Shown one piece after another: positions 6,933 through 17,086 of a stretch of 60,620 nt of DNA. This DNA is from an uncultured Lactobacillus sp. (GTDB lineage Bacteria; Bacillota; Bacilli; Lactobacillales; Lactobacillaceae). The stretch covers positions 1-60,620 of the forward strand of contig CAJUTO010000007.1 of NCBI GenBank assembly GCA_910589675.1, given 5' to 3'. Under the pieces are notes generated by a model. The model did no database searches. It had not been told where the DNA came from and worked only from the letters and a program-made list of their open reading frames with translations. The position numbers were made by a program, and so were the translations under genes. How positions within the stretch are numbered: the stretch's first letter is position 1; every line of letters begins with the position of its first letter.

Positions 6933-8228
6933 TTAATCTAAGCCGCACTTTTCAAAAATTTCATCAACATGCTTCAAGTGATAATGATAATCAAAAGCAT
7001 CGTCTAGATCTTCTTCAGACAAGTAATTCATAACTTCACTGTCTTCAATTAACTTTCTAAATGAAGTTTGTTCTTGCCAAGACTTATTAGCTAGCTTTTG
7101 CACCATATCATAAGCCTTTTCACGTGATAAACCTGCTTCATCAATTAACTTCAAAAGCACACGTTGTGAATAGATCAAGCCATAAGTACGATCCATATTC
7201 TTGAGCATTGTTTCTGGGAAAACATCTAAGTTGGTTAAGATGCGGTTGAAACGGTTCAACATGTAGTCAATTCCAATGGTTGCATCAGGTAAAATTACAC
7301 GTTCAGCACTTGAATGAGAAATATCTCTTTCATGCCATAAAGCTACATCTTCATAAGCTGGTACCATGTAGCCACGCATTACTCTCGCCATCCCGCATAA
7401 GTTTTCAGAACCAATTGGATTATGCTTATGAGGCATTGCAGAAGAGCCCTTTTGGCCAGCTCTAAAGTGTTCTTCAACTTCATGAATTTCACTTCTTTGC
7501 AAACCACGAATTTCAGTAGCCCAATTTTCAATACTGGTTGCAATTAAGGCAATTGTAGCAATGTAGTACGCATGTAAATCTCTTGGTAAAACTTGACTAG
7601 TTACAGGTTGCTGAGTTAAACCTAACTGCTTTAAAACGCTAGTTTCAACTGCTGGTGGCACATTTGCAAAAGTACCAACGGCACCAGAAATCTTACCAGA
7701 TTCTACATCTTTAGCTGCTGCTTTAAAGCGTTCAATATCACGGTTAATCTCAGCATACCAGCGAGCAAGCTTCAAACCAAAAGTAGTTGGTTCTGCTTGA
7801 ACACCGTGAGTACGGCCCATTCCAACAGTGTATTTGTACTTCTTAGCTTTTTCGGCAATAGTTTCTTTTAAAGCCTCTAAGTCTTTCAAAATGATCTCAT
7901 TAGCTTGCTTTAAGATATAACCTTGTGCAGTATCCACAACATCAGTTGAAGTTAAGCCGAAGTGAACCCACTTCTTCTCTTCACCTAAACTTTCAGAAAC
8001 TGTTCTCGTAAAAGCAACCACATCATGGTGGGTAATGGCTTCAAGTTCTGAAACACGCTCAACAGTAAAAGAAGCATTGTCTGCAATCTTCTTAGCATCT
8101 GCTTCTGGCACTTCACCAAGTTCTGCCCATGTGTTAGTTGCAGCGATTTCTACCTTTAACCAAGCAGCGTATTTATTTTCTAAGGACCAAATTTTGCCCA
8201 TTTCTGGACGAGTATAACGTTCTAACAT
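6933..8228 (-). CDS. purB: Adenylosuccinate lyase
   Basis: A 431-residue cytoplasmic enzyme of the fumarase/aspartase superfamily. It cleaves adenylosuccinate to AMP and, in de novo purine synthesis, SAICAR to AICAR. The family signature [11 protein letters not shown] lies near residue 262, with TSTDVVDTA and [14 protein letters not shown] supplying other active-site loops. The length is normal for Firmicutes. It begins 3 bp after the purA stop, so purA-purB is a tight two-gene operon for IMP to AMP conversion, ended by the terminator at 6878-6919. Confidence 0.97.
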   Translation of the reverse strand: MLERYTRPEMGKIWSLENKYAAWLKVEIAATNTWAELGEVPEADAKKIADNASFTVERVSELEAITHHDVVAFTRTVSESLGEEKKWVHFGLTSTDVVDTAQGYILKQANEIILKDLEALKETIAEKAKKYKYTVGMGRTHGVQAEPTTFGLKLARWYAEINRDIERFKAAAKDVESGKISGAVGTFANVPPAVETSVLKQLGLTQQPVTSQVLPRDLHAYYIATIALIATSIENWATEIRGLQRSEIHEVEEHFRAGQKGSSAMPHKHNPIGSENLCGMARVMRGYMVPAYEDVALWHERDISHSSAERVILPDATIGIDYMLNRFNRILTNLDVFPETMLKNMDRTYGLIYSQRVLLKLIDEAGLSREKAYDMVQKLANKSWQEQTSFRKLIEDSEVMNYLSEEDLDDAFDYHYHLKHVDEIFEKCGLD

Positions 8229-8231
8229 AAA

Positions 8232-9521
8232 TTATTTTTCCCAAGGATTCTTCAAAACAATAGTTTGTTCACGGTCAGGACCAACTGAAACAGTAACTAG
8301 AGGAACACCTACTAATTCAGAAACGCGGTTCAAGAACTTCTTAGCATTTTCTGGTAAATCTTCCCAAGTCTTTACATTGGTAATATCTTCTTCCCATGCA
8401 GGAAGTTCTTCATAAACTGGCTTACATCTGTATAATTCCTTCAAACTTGCTGGGTAGTAGTCGATCTTTTCACCATCAAGTTCGTAAGCAGTGGCAATCT
8501 TAATCTTGTCAAAACCAGAAAAGACATCTAATAAGTTCAAACTTAAAGCGTTGATACCAGCAACACGCTTAGCGTGACGAAGAGCAACTGAATCAAACCA
8601 ACCGACACGACGTGGACGACCAGTAACAGTACCGTATTCATGAGCAGTTTCACGAATGCGATCACCAACTTCATCTAATAATTCAGTTGGGAATGGTCCT
8701 TCACCAACACGAGTAGTGTAAGCCTTGCAGACACCAATAACAGTATCTAAGCGGTTAGCACCCATTCCGATACCAGAAGCAATCCCACCTGAAATAGTGT
8801 TTGAAGAAGTTACGTATGGATAAGTACCTTCATCAATATCAAGCATTACTCCTTGTGCACCTTCAAAAAGAACTTTTTCGTCGTTATCTAAAGCATCGTT
8901 TACAACTACTGAGGTATCAGTAACGTATTTCTTCATCTTTTGACCGTATTCAAGGTACTTTTCAAAGATGTCTTCAAATTTAAGTTCAGGCTTACCGTAA
9001 ACCTTAGTGAATAAAGCATTCTTTTCAGCTAAATTAGTACGTAACTTCTCTTCAAAAGTATCTCTTTCAAGTAAATCGCAAACACGGATACCAGTTCTTG
9101 AAGCCTTATCCATGTAACAAGGACCGATACCATTCTTGGTAGTTCCGATCTTCTTGTCACCCTTTGCTTCTTCTTGATAAGTATCTTGCAAAATGTGGTA
9201 AGGCATAATAATGTGTGCGCGGTTAGAAATCTTCAAGCCGCTAATGTCGATACCTTCTTTTTCAAGGTTATCTAATTCTCCGAACATTACTTCTGGATTG
9301 ATAACTACACCATTACCAATTACAGCACCCTTCTTAGCAGCAAAAATTCCAGATGGAATTAGGCGCATTTTGAAAGTCTTATCACCGATTTCAATTGTAT
9401 GGCCGGCATTATTACCACCATTTGAACGAACAGCCATTGCTGCTTCTTTACTTAAGAAATCGGTAATTTTACCCTTTCCTTCGTCGCCCCATTGACTACC
9501 TACAACTGCTATTGCTGTCAT
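8232..9521 (-). CDS. purA: Adenylosuccinate synthetase
   Basis: A 429-residue enzyme that joins IMP and aspartate using GTP to form adenylosuccinate. The P-loop-like QWGDEGKGK carries catalytic Asp13; NNAGHT carries His41; [12 protein letters not shown] and the C-terminal [10 protein letters not shown] are also typical. RBS GAGGTG precedes the ATG. It is the first gene of purA-purB, divergent from guaC across a 190-bp region with a PurBox, so both directions of the IMP branch could share one regulator. Confidence 0.97.
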   Translation of the reverse strand: MTAIAVVGSQWGDEGKGKITDFLSKEAAMAVRSNGGNNAGHTIEIGDKTFKMRLIPSGIFAAKKGAVIGNGVVINPEVMFGELDNLEKEGIDISGLKISNRAHIIMPYHILQDTYQEEAKGDKKIGTTKNGIGPCYMDKASRTGIRVCDLLERDTFEEKLRTNLAEKNALFTKVYGKPELKFEDIFEKYLEYGQKMKKYVTDTSVVVNDALDNDEKVLFEGAQGVMLDIDEGTYPYVTSSNTISGGIASGIGMGANRLDTVIGVCKAYTTRVGEGPFPTELLDEVGDRIRETAHEYGTVTGRPRRVGWFDSVALRHAKRVAGINALSLNLLDVFSGFDKIKIATAYELDGEKIDYYPASLKELYRCKPVYEELPAWEEDITNVKTWEDLPENAKKFLNRVSELVGVPLVTVSVGPDREQTIVLKNPWEK

Positions 9522-9564
9522 TTGATTTCACCTCATAAAAATCATTTTCTTAAAACCGAAGACT

Positions 9565-9593
9565 AGTTTAACAATCTATATCTTAATAGTCAA
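9565..9593 (-). promoter_or_regulatory. purA promoter
   Basis: Minus-strand TTGACT (9588-9593), a 17-bp spacer and TAAACT (9565-9570). The predicted start of transcription is near 9558, about 37 bp before the purA ATG. The PurBox at 9597-9609 lies directly upstream of the -35. Confidence 0.65.
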
Positions 9594-9596
9594 TTG

Positions 9597-9609
9597 ATTT
9601 CCGAACATT
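9597..9609 (+). promoter_or_regulatory. PurBox (PurR operator)
   Basis: ATTTCCGAACATT fits the lactococcal PurBox consensus AWWWCCGAACWWT at every position. It abuts the purA -35 and lies about 75-85 bp upstream of the predicted guaC start site, the distance reported for PurR-activated promoters in Lactococcus. A degenerate copy (AAAACCGAAGACT, two mismatches) lies at about 9552-9564. purR itself is not in the window. Confidence 0.65.
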
Positions 9610-9645
9610 TTTAATAATCAATAAAATAAATATTCATTTTTATTC

Positions 9646-9674
9646 TTGACTTTGACTAACTTCACCCGTATATT
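9646..9674 (+). promoter_or_regulatory. guaC promoter
   Basis: TTGACT (9646-9651), a 17-bp spacer and TATATT (9669-9674). This gives a leader of about 30 nt to the guaC ATG, with RBS ACGAGGT. Confidence 0.7.
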
Positions 9675-9711
9675 AACTCATGTAGTTTTTAAAGAGCACG
9701 AGGTAAATTAA

Positions 9712-10704
9712 ATGAGCAATTATTTTAGTATGGAAGCTTTCGATTATGATGACATCCAACTTGTACCTAATAAATGTATTATTAAGAGCCGCAGCGAGGC
9801 TGATACAGGAGTTAAATTTGGAAGTCGAACATTTAAAATCCCAGTTGTTCCTGCAAACATGGAAAGTGTTATCGACGAAGATTTAGCCATCTGGCTTGCA
9901 GAACATGGCTACTATTATGTTATGCACCGTTTTTACCCAGAAAAACGCGCTGACTTCATTAAGATGATGCACGATAAGGGATTATTTGCTTCAATTTCAG
10001 TTGGAATTAAGGATAGCGAATACGACTTCATCGACTATCTTGCTAAGGAAAATATTATTCCAGAATATACAACAATTGATGTGGCACATGGTCATTCCGA
10101 CTATGTCATTAAAATGATCAAGTATATTAAGGAAAAATTACCTGATACCTTCTTAACGGCTGGTAATATTGCTACTCCTGAAGCAGTTCGTGAATTAGAA
10201 AATGCTGGAGCTGACGCAACTAAGGTTGGTGTGGGACCTGGTAGAGCCTGCATCACAAAGCTTAAGACCGGTTTTGGTACTGGTGGCTGGCAATTAGCAG
10301 CGCTTAGAATGTGTTCTAAAGCAGCTAGAAAGCCTTTAATTGCCGATGGCGGAATTCGCCATAATGGTGATATTGCTAAGTCTGTTCGCTTCGGTTCTTC
10401 TATGGTTATGATTGGCTCACTTTTTGCTGGTCATGAAGAATCTCCTGGTAACTTAATTACTATTGATGGTAAGCGTTATAAACAATACTGGGGTTCAGCT
10501 TCTGAAGTTCAAAAAGGCGCCTACCGCAATGTTGAAGGAAAGCAAATGTTAGTTCCATACCGTGGCTCAATTAAAGATACCTTACGTGAGATGCAAGAAG
10601 ATCTCCAGTCTTCAATTTCTTATGCTGGTGGAAAAGATCTAAGTGCAATTAGAGTAGTAGATTATGTTATTGTTAAATCTTCTATCTTCGATGGAGATAA
10701 ATAA
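9712..10704 (+). CDS. guaC: GMP reductase
   Basis: A 330-residue TIM-barrel enzyme of the IMPDH/GMPR family. It reduces GMP to IMP with NADPH and release of ammonia, returning guanine nucleotides to the IMP pool for purA-purB. The catalytic loop [17 protein letters not shown] carries Cys180. There are no CBS domains, and the short length fits GMP reductase rather than IMP dehydrogenase (about 490 residues). It is monocistronic between its own promoter and the terminator at 10741-10775, and divergent from purA. Confidence 0.95.
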   Translation: MSNYFSMEAFDYDDIQLVPNKCIIKSRSEADTGVKFGSRTFKIPVVPANMESVIDEDLAIWLAEHGYYYVMHRFYPEKRADFIKMMHDKGLFASISVGIKDSEYDFIDYLAKENIIPEYTTIDVAHGHSDYVIKMIKYIKEKLPDTFLTAGNIATPEAVRELENAGADATKVGVGPGRACITKLKTGFGTGGWQLAALRMCSKAARKPLIADGGIRHNGDIAKSVRFGSSMVMIGSLFAGHEESPGNLITIDGKRYKQYWGSASEVQKGAYRNVEGKQMLVPYRGSIKDTLREMQEDLQSSISYAGGKDLSAIRVVDYVIVKSSIFDGDK

Positions 10705-10740
10705 TAAAACTAAGATAGACCACAAAATATTAATACTCAG

Positions 10741-10775
10741 AAATAACGATAGTAAAACGCTATCGTTATTTTTAT
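10741..10775 (+). terminator. Rho-independent terminator of guaC
   Basis: Arms AAATAACGATAG and CTATCGTTATTT (10741-10752 and 10760-10771) with a 7-nt loop and a T-rich tail. Confidence 0.85.
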
Positions 10776-10836
10776 TTTGGGCTTATTAATTTGATGTAAA
10801 CTAGGCTTATCACAACCTTTAGAAAGCTGGCAGAAA

Positions 10837-12192
10837 ATGATTAAAACGGCCAAACAAGTTTTAGCCAAACCATTTACATCAAATTTTTTCTTTATCTTTT
10901 TGCAAGGAATTATCATTGGATTAATTACTGGCCTAATTGTTGGGACTTTCCGGTGGATTATTGACCACACAATGAAATTTCTATTTTTTATCTATCCTTT
11001 AATGCGTCAAAAGCCGATCTATCTTGTTCCTTACCTGCTTGGGAGCATGATAATTTGTCTGATTCTTGCTCAAGTTATTAAACCAGTCCTCAACAATATT
11101 ACTGGTTCAGGTGTTCCTCAAGTTGAAGCCATAATGCTTGATGAAAATAAAATGAATTGGTGGAGCATCTTGTGGCGTAAGTTTGTTGGGGGGCTTTTAG
11201 CAATTTGTCCGGGACTTTTTCTTGGACGAGAAGGTCCTTGTATTCAAATGGGCGCTATGGTTGGACAAGCTTTTGGTCAGAATCTTTTTCATGCCGATGA
11301 TGAAGATCTTAAGAGACTCCAGGGATGCGGGATTGCTGCTGGCTTAAGTGCAGCTTTCTCAGCTCCATTAGCTGGGGTCTTCTTCTTAGTAGAAGAAATA
11401 ACCTTTAGTTTTGATCCGAAAGAATGCCTAACTGCTCTAGCTGCTGCAATGACATCTGACCTAATGACATTATGCTTTTTTGGCACTACTCCCTGCCTTT
11501 ATCTTCCCTTAGATAGGTCTTTACCTTTAACTTCTTATTGGTTTGTAATCTTAATGGGAGGTCTTTTGGGCTTACTTGCTTATTTCTACCAATACTGCCT
11601 CTTAAGCCTTAAACCCATTTATTCAAAACTTACTATCATCCCTAAAATCTACCACAGTATTATTCCGCTAATCTTAGTAATTCCAATTGGCCTTTGGAAT
11701 GCGAAGCTGCTTGGCGGTTCTCACGATTTTATCTCTGGTCTTTTTGAACCAACCTTTATGAAAAATATCCAAACTGGGATGCTAAGTTTAACTTTGTTGC
11801 CACTTATTTGGTTTATTGTTCGCTTTATTTTTTCAATGATCTCATATGGTGCCTCAGTTCCTGGTGGTATTTTTATGCCAATTCTTGTTTTAGGAGCCTT
11901 ACTAGGTGTTATCTTCGCCGTGATTATGATTCACTCCGGAATTGCTCCAAAGCGTTGCTATGGCATTATTATTGTTACCTCCATGTGTGCTTACTTTGGT
12001 GCTATTGAAAAAGCACCCTTTACTGCTTTAACCCTGCTAACAGAAATGGTTGGCTCAGTTGAACAGATCTTTCCAATGCTCGTGGCAACTTTTATTGCTT
12101 ATTTCGTTTTAGATCTCTTAGGTGGAAAACCAATCTACGAGGCCTTAAGAATTCAAATGGATTTTCAGAAGTTATATGCTCCCAAACGTTAA
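10837..12192 (+). CDS. ClC-family chloride channel or H+/Cl- antiporter
   Basis: A 451-residue integral membrane protein with the ClC signature loops: GSGVPQVE (selectivity filter serine), GLFLGREGPCIQMG (gating glutamate in GREGP) and GGIFMP. About ten to twelve hydrophobic helices. There is no cytoplasmic CBS or TrkA_C tail, so it is the short bacterial type. Bacterial members usually exchange chloride (or fluoride) for protons and help acid resistance; the ion cannot be settled here. The GSGVP motif favours the chloride branch. Confidence 0.92.
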   Translation: MIKTAKQVLAKPFTSNFFFIFLQGIIIGLITGLIVGTFRWIIDHTMKFLFFIYPLMRQKPIYLVPYLLGSMIICLILAQVIKPVLNNITGSGVPQVEAIMLDENKMNWWSILWRKFVGGLLAICPGLFLGREGPCIQMGAMVGQAFGQNLFHADDEDLKRLQGCGIAAGLSAAFSAPLAGVFFLVEEITFSFDPKECLTALAAAMTSDLMTLCFFGTTPCLYLPLDRSLPLTSYWFVILMGGLLGLLAYFYQYCLLSLKPIYSKLTIIPKIYHSIIPLILVIPIGLWNAKLLGGSHDFISGLFEPTFMKNIQTGMLSLTLLPLIWFIVRFIFSMISYGASVPGGIFMPILVLGALLGVIFAVIMIHSGIAPKRCYGIIIVTSMCAYFGAIEKAPFTALTLLTEMVGSVEQIFPMLVATFIAYFVLDLLGGKPIYEALRIQMDFQKLYAPKR

Positions 12193-12221
12193 AAATACAA
12201 CTGACAAATAACCCTCACAAC

Positions 12222-12276
12222 AAAAAAGATGTCGTTAATCTTCGCATTACGCGTTGATTAAACAACATCTTTTTTT
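12222..12276. terminator. Bidirectional terminator between the convergent ClC and membrane protein genes
   Basis: Arms AAAAAAGATGTCGTT (12222-12236) and AACAACATCTTTTTT (from 12261) pair with one mismatch, giving T runs in both directions. Confidence 0.85.
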
Positions 12277-12283
12277 AATATTT

Positions 12284-12907
12284 CTACAAGTTGATCATAA
12301 TGCTGAAGGCTAAGCCCCAAATAATAGCATAAATGACAACAATCATTACTAGGTAAATTACTGCACCCCAGAATGGATCGTGGATCATCTTTTCGGTTCC
12401 TGGATCAGGACAAACAACCAGTAAGAATGAACCTAAAGAAAACAGTGCATAGAAGATCCAGACTAAGGCTTCTCCAAATCCAAGCAAGCCTGAACTTAAG
12501 CTTAGAATTAAGAAGAAGAATGCACAAATTACAATCCAGAAATTCCAGTTAGTTACTTGTGCAACCTTGTTGACATACTGCCAAAAGCCACCGGTACTAC
12601 CGAACACGAACAAGTGACCAACCATGGAACAAAGAATCGTAATAATTTGAACACAGAACAGAATTACGATTGACCAGAAGGTAAAACCTGATGCATGATG
12701 GATCAGCGTAATATCAAACATATTAGCAATATAATTACTAGTAATAGCTAAACCAATGAATAATACAATATCTTCACCTAATAAGGTAACGACTCCGTAC
12801 CACTTTTCCCCTAGGTTGTGGCCGAGAGGATAGCGCCATGACTCTACCAGCCAACGCCAATATGTGTTAGGAGTTTCCTCTTGTGGAGCTTGAACTTCAT
12901 CTCTCAT
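12284..12907 (-). CDS. Conserved membrane protein, five predicted helices
   Basis: A 207-residue protein with a soluble N-terminus of about 40 residues and five hydrophobic segments (near 41-62, 76-104, 121-144, 150-169 and 180-204). RBS AGGAGGAA precedes the ATG. The family was not recognised with certainty; it has a Yip1/DUF6574-like look of Lactobacillus membrane proteins. It stands alone between two terminators. Confidence 0.75.
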   Translation of the reverse strand: MRDEVQAPQEETPNTYWRWLVESWRYPLGHNLGEKWYGVVTLLGEDIVLFIGLAITSNYIANMFDITLIHHASGFTFWSIVILFCVQIITILCSMVGHLFVFGSTGGFWQYVNKVAQVTNWNFWIVICAFFFLILSLSSGLLGFGEALVWIFYALFSLGSFLLVVCPDPGTEKMIHDPFWGAVIYLVMIVVIYAIIWGLAFSIMINL

Positions 12908-13004
12908 AATAAATTCCTCCTCAAGATTATTGATCTTTCAATTCTTATTATAACAATAATCCTTATTTATAGGCAGAATAAGGTCTTTTAAAGTCAAAAA
13001 GTAT

Positions 13005-13037
13005 CAAAAAAGCAAGTAACTATTAAATTACTTACTT
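13005..13037 (-). terminator. Probable terminator of the surface protein/nuclease operon
   Basis: On the minus strand AAGTAAGTAA pairs imperfectly with GTTACTTGC and is followed by TTTTTT. A second inverted repeat, ATTAGGG/CCCTAAT (13086-13092 and 13099-13105), lies closer to the stop codon with a T-rich tail and could also terminate. Confidence 0.55.
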
Positions 13038-13119
13038 TCAATGAAATGTTAAACAACCTTTTATGTAAAAATAAAAGAAAAGTGGATTAGGGTTTTCACC
13101 CTAATTAAAAATCAAACTG

Positions 13120-14016
13120 TTATTTATTATTCTTTGGAGTATCAGCCTTTTTCCATTTTAGGCTGTTTAGATCACCTCCTTTAAAGAAGGCGCGATAATC
13201 ATCTACCGTGTTTTCGGGTTCTGAAGTTGAATTTTCGTTATCTACCGTGTCTTTGGATCCAGAATCTGAATTTTTGCCTTCATCAGATTTAGGATATTTA
13301 CAATTAGGAATGAATACATGATGAAGTTCTTTAGAGTTCTGTATATCTATGATTCTTATTCGTGTACCAATCGGAACTATATCAGTCCATTCTTTACAAA
13401 TTGCTTCCGCTTCATAGTAACAAGGCTTATTGTCCCGAGCTTCATTTTCAAAATCTAATTGAGATTTCCTCTCAGTATTAGAAATTTCATTTGCTTCTTT
13501 AACTTGAGAATAAATATTAATATTATTGACATTCTGATTACTTCCAAGAATATCCCCAATATAAGATGTTAAGCGTGTAAACCTGCCAAAAACATGGCCC
13601 GCATCAATACAATATGTAGCTGAGAGGTTTTCTTCATAATTTTTAGATAAGGCTTCCCGCATAAGAGTGTCAAGAAGCATAGCCTTGTTTCCCTTTTCTT
13701 TTTTTCTCTTATTTATCCACGATTCTTTATGGGAAACATCCTCAGGAACATATTCTTTCATATTCTCTGACAGACAACCACGCCAACCAGTAATTATTAC
13801 TCTCCCATATTCATAATGGCACACAGGAAGAATAATCTGGTTATGTGATGAAAAGTCTTCTATGATCTTGGCTGGCTTTTTATTATCTGTTAGCCTGAAG
13901 TAATTATTGTTATTACCCTCAGTATACTCAATACTGTAATTACGTAGCTGCTTAACTTCACCTAAGTTCTCATCTTCTTCAAACCCAAGGCGCTTCAGCA
14001 CTTCTTTTTCTTTCAT
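13120..14016 (-). CDS. EndA/Spd-like DNA/RNA non-specific endonuclease domain protein
   Basis: A 298-residue protein. Residues 131-250 align by eye with the beta-beta-alpha-metal nuclease fold of streptococcal EndA: IDAGHVFG (138-144, general-base His141), NVNNINIYSQVKEAN with the likely metal ligand Asn176, then FENEAR, YYEAE, DIVPIGTRI and HVFIPNC. The usual DRGH is DAGH here, so one conserved arginine is missing. There is no signal peptide or membrane segment. The C-terminal 60 residues are low-complexity, rich in Ser, Asp and Glu, with an imperfect internal repeat (KDTVDNENSTSEPENTVDD). It begins 7 bp after the stop of the PgrA-like surface protein, so it is co-transcribed and under the same poly-G promoter. 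The functional link is unknown. Confidence 0.75.
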   Translation of the reverse strand: MKEKEVLKRLGFEEDENLGEVKQLRNYSIEYTEGNNNNYFRLTDNKKPAKIIEDFSSHNQIILPVCHYEYGRVIITGWRGCLSENMKEYVPEDVSHKESWINKRKKEKGNKAMLLDTLMREALSKNYEENLSATYCIDAGHVFGRFTRLTSYIGDILGSNQNVNNINIYSQVKEANEISNTERKSQLDFENEARDNKPCYYEAEAICKEWTDIVPIGTRIRIIDIQNSKELHHVFIPNCKYPKSDEGKNSDSGSKDTVDNENSTSEPENTVDDYRAFFKGGDLNSLKWKKADTPKNNK

Positions 14017-14023
14017 AAAAAGA

Positions 14024-17000
14024 CTAGTTACGCTTTCTCTTCTTGTCGCCCACTAAAGAGCCTAGGCCTAGGGATGCTAAAGACAATCCTGCTAAAGCAG
14101 CAAATACGCTAAGCTTATCGTTAGCACCAGTTTGTGGTAATGAATTCTTAGATGCATTAGCTTGGGCAACTAACTTCTTAGTTTGAGGACTTAAAACAGA
14201 TGCATTATTTGATCTTACTACAGTGTTAGTTAAGACTTCACTTCTTTGGGTAGTAGATACAGCAGCTGCTGGAGCTACTAAGCTAGAAGTGCCAGCTTGA
14301 ACACTAGTAGTTGTAGTAGCAGTATGCTTAGGAGCTGAAACATTATCTAAAGCCTTATTGATTTGAGCATCAAGAGCAGCACGTTTTTGGTCTGCCTTTT
14401 GCTTGTTGATTGTAGTATTTAATTGCTTGATCTTAGATTCATAGTTAGTGATAGCTGTTGATAAGTCTTCAATGTGGTTATTCAACTTAGTCAGTTCATC
14501 TTGAGCTGCTTGGTATTCTTTATCAGTCTTAGCAGCGTCTTCTTTTGCTTCGTTATAAGCTTTAGTCTTAGCTGCTAATTCAGCATTTGCCTTGTTCAAG
14601 TTATCAATTACATCTTTATGGGTGCTTACATATTCATCATATGCAGCTTTAGCCTTAGCTAAGTTAGCGTCAGCTTGTTCCTTAGTAGTTTTAGCAGTTG
14701 ATAACTTAGCTTTCAATTCATCTAAATGAGAAGAAATAGCTGATAATTCACTTGTTGCCTTGTCTAAGTTAGCTTTGCTTTCTGTTACTGCACTTTCAGC
14801 CCTACTCTTTGCACTGTTAAGATCATTTAGCTTAGCTGTTAACTTATCTAAGTTGGCTTTAGCAGCGTTAAATTGAGCAAGAAGATCTTTATTCTTAGCT
14901 TGGTAAGTAGCCAAATCAGCTTCTGCCTTAGATTGAGTCTTATCTAGGGATGCTTGTTTATTCTTCAATTCTTGAACGCGACCTGGTAGAACTGCAATCT
15001 TCTTGTCTGCATCTGCCTTAGTTGCTTTTGCGTCTGCAAGAGTCTTGTTAGTATCACTAATTGATTTAGTCAAATCACTAATGCGAGTGTTAAGTCCTTT
15101 AATGTCGTTAGTTAAAACGTTAATTTGGTTATCTAAGTTAGCTTTCTTAGGAGTTAACGTGTTTACTAAAGCGAAGTTATCAGTGTATTGCTTTTTCAAT
15201 TCACTCTTGTCATCAGTTAATGGAATAGTTGCATTAACATTAAATACTTTTGGATCGAGAACCATGGATTCATGAACATTAACTACGTGGATGTCCATGT
15301 CGTCAAAGCCCCAACGATCTTTTGTTGGTTTCACACTGAAACTAATTGCGGCATAGTTTTTACCTTTTGCACTATAATTGAAATACTCTTGTGACAAAAT
15401 ACCATATGCATGAAGCCATTCATTATAATTGAATGCGAATCGTTTAACTGCATTATATACTTGGTTCTTCAAATGATCCATATCATCTAATCGATTATTG
15501 TAATCACTTTGTGAATGATTATACGATAGTGCGACATTATAAGCTAGTTCTTGTAATGATTGAGTACTACCGTCAGCCTTCATTCGTTTAGCTTGTTCAA
15601 ATGTTGGTTCTGTTTGCCCAAAACGATCAGTCATCATATTTTCATATAATTGACCAGATTTGCTAAATGATCCATCTCTATGCATTTTTGATTGCAAACC
15701 ATATTGATGTGCTAATTCATTAATTGCTTCACTATCGTGGCCATCTTTATCGGAATCCCAATCATCTTTCACATATCTATCTGCGATAGCGTTTGCAAAG
15801 TTTAATGCTGAATCGTTAAACGTCCAGGGATCTACGCCAATTTGGCTTCTTAATTGATTAATCAAATCAATACCAAACTTATTTAATTCGATTTGGTCAG
15901 CTCTTGACATATGCTTTAAATCAACCATATGATTCTTTTCAGCTTCATTATGCGTGTATTCGTTTTGCGTCCAGCCAATCCAGCTTGCAGCTTCCATTTC
16001 TTTGTAGTAATCATCGGTATGTGATTTGCCATTCCATCTCTTCACAGTATCCTTATAAACTTGCGGCATGACCATAGTGTTGACTACCGCATCTTTATCC
16101 GCATCTAATTCGGCTTTTGCGATGTTCATCTGGTTTTGTGCGGTTTGCAAATCTTTAGCTACTTGATCTCTTTGACTAGTTAAGTCGCTAGCTTGTTTTT
16201 GCTTTGAACTTAATTCACTCTTTGCGCCATTTAATGCGCTAGTATCTCTATTTAATTTTGCTTGTGCATTATTAATAGTTTCTGCTGCTTTATTTGCAGT
16301 GTCTTGTGTAGTCTTTAACTCGTTTTGTGCTTTAGTTAATTCCTTAGCATTTTCTTGTGCAGCCTTCTGTGCATCTTGTGCTTCTTTAGCTTGTCTATCT
16401 AATTCGGCTTTTACTGGCTGATAATCCTTATTTACAGCATCATAAGTCTTTTGAGCTTGTTCAACTTGCCCTTGAGTTTTACTGATTTCTTCATTAGTCT
16501 TGTTCAAAGTTTCAGTATTAGTCTTTAATGCGTCTTCTTGCCCTTTTTGATTGTTTAAAGCTTCTGCTTGTTTAGTATTTTGAACATTAATTTGTTCTTG
16601 AGTGGTTTGAACATCAGCGTTAGCTTTATTCACATCGTTTTGTGCAGACTTAACATTATTTTCGTAAGACGCATCATAATTTGCTTGAGCGTTAGCTTGA
16701 GCATTTTGAGCAGTCTTTAATTGATCTTGAGCGTTAGCTAAACCTGATTGAGCTGATTGATTATTTGAATCTGCAGTTAAGACTTTTGCTTGAGCATCTG
16801 GAACTTTACGAACAGCATTGTCACGATCTGCTTGTACTTTATTTAACTGATCTTGAGTTTGAATTAAATCTTTTCGATTTTGATCAATTGTCTTTTGTGC
16901 TGCATTCTTATCAGCTTGCTTTTGAACTTCAGCCGCATGAGCGTTTTGAGTATTAACGCCAGCTACTGCACCAGCAGCAAGTACGGCAGCCGAAACATAC

Positions 17001-17026
17001 ATTAACTTACTATTTTTACTTTTCAT
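14024..17026 (-). CDS. LPQTG cell-wall-anchored SEC10/PgrA-type surface exclusion domain protein
   Basis: A 1000-residue secreted protein. A signal peptide (cleavage after NAHA, near residue 31) leads into a long Gln/Ala/Lys-rich coiled coil (about 33-310). A globular domain (about 315-600: VKRWNGKSHTDDYYKEMEAASWIGW, then INQLRSQIG and NFANAIADRYV) matches the SEC10/PgrA surface exclusion domain. A second coiled coil (about 610-890) and the sorting signal LPQTG (963-967), a hydrophobic helix and KKRKRN follow. Sortase would fix it to peptidoglycan. PgrA-type proteins limit plasmid transfer in enterococci; in lactobacilli the role is more likely adhesion or aggregation. RBS GGAGGAG. Its promoter contains a 9-G tract, suggesting on/off or graded expression. 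Confidence 0.9.
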   Translation of the reverse strand: MKSKNSKLMYVSAAVLAAGAVAGVNTQNAHAAEVQKQADKNAAQKTIDQNRKDLIQTQDQLNKVQADRDNAVRKVPDAQAKVLTADSNNQSAQSGLANAQDQLKTAQNAQANAQANYDASYENNVKSAQNDVNKANADVQTTQEQINVQNTKQAEALNNQKGQEDALKTNTETLNKTNEEISKTQGQVEQAQKTYDAVNKDYQPVKAELDRQAKEAQDAQKAAQENAKELTKAQNELKTTQDTANKAAETINNAQAKLNRDTSALNGAKSELSSKQKQASDLTSQRDQVAKDLQTAQNQMNIAKAELDADKDAVVNTMVMPQVYKDTVKRWNGKSHTDDYYKEMEAASWIGWTQNEYTHNEAEKNHMVDLKHMSRADQIELNKFGIDLINQLRSQIGVDPWTFNDSALNFANAIADRYVKDDWDSDKDGHDSEAINELAHQYGLQSKMHRDGSFSKSGQLYENMMTDRFGQTEPTFEQAKRMKADGSTQSLQELAYNVALSYNHSQSDYNNRLDDMDHLKNQVYNAVKRFAFNYNEWLHAYGILSQEYFNYSAKGKNYAAISFSVKPTKDRWGFDDMDIHVVNVHESMVLDPKVFNVNATIPLTDDKSELKKQYTDNFALVNTLTPKKANLDNQINVLTNDIKGLNTRISDLTKSISDTNKTLADAKATKADADKKIAVLPGRVQELKNKQASLDKTQSKAEADLATYQAKNKDLLAQFNAAKANLDKLTAKLNDLNSAKSRAESAVTESKANLDKATSELSAISSHLDELKAKLSTAKTTKEQADANLAKAKAAYDEYVSTHKDVIDNLNKANAELAAKTKAYNEAKEDAAKTDKEYQAAQDELTKLNNHIEDLSTAITNYESKIKQLNTTINKQKADQKRAALDAQINKALDNVSAPKHTATTTTSVQAGTSSLVAPAAAVSTTQRSEVLTNTVVRSNNASVLSPQTKKLVAQANASKNSLPQTGANDKLSVFAALAGLSLASLGLGSLVGDKKRKRN

Positions 17027-17086
17027 TCTTACTCCTCCGAATATAATTAAATAACTGGTTTCGATCTAAAAGGTAGACACAAGCCT

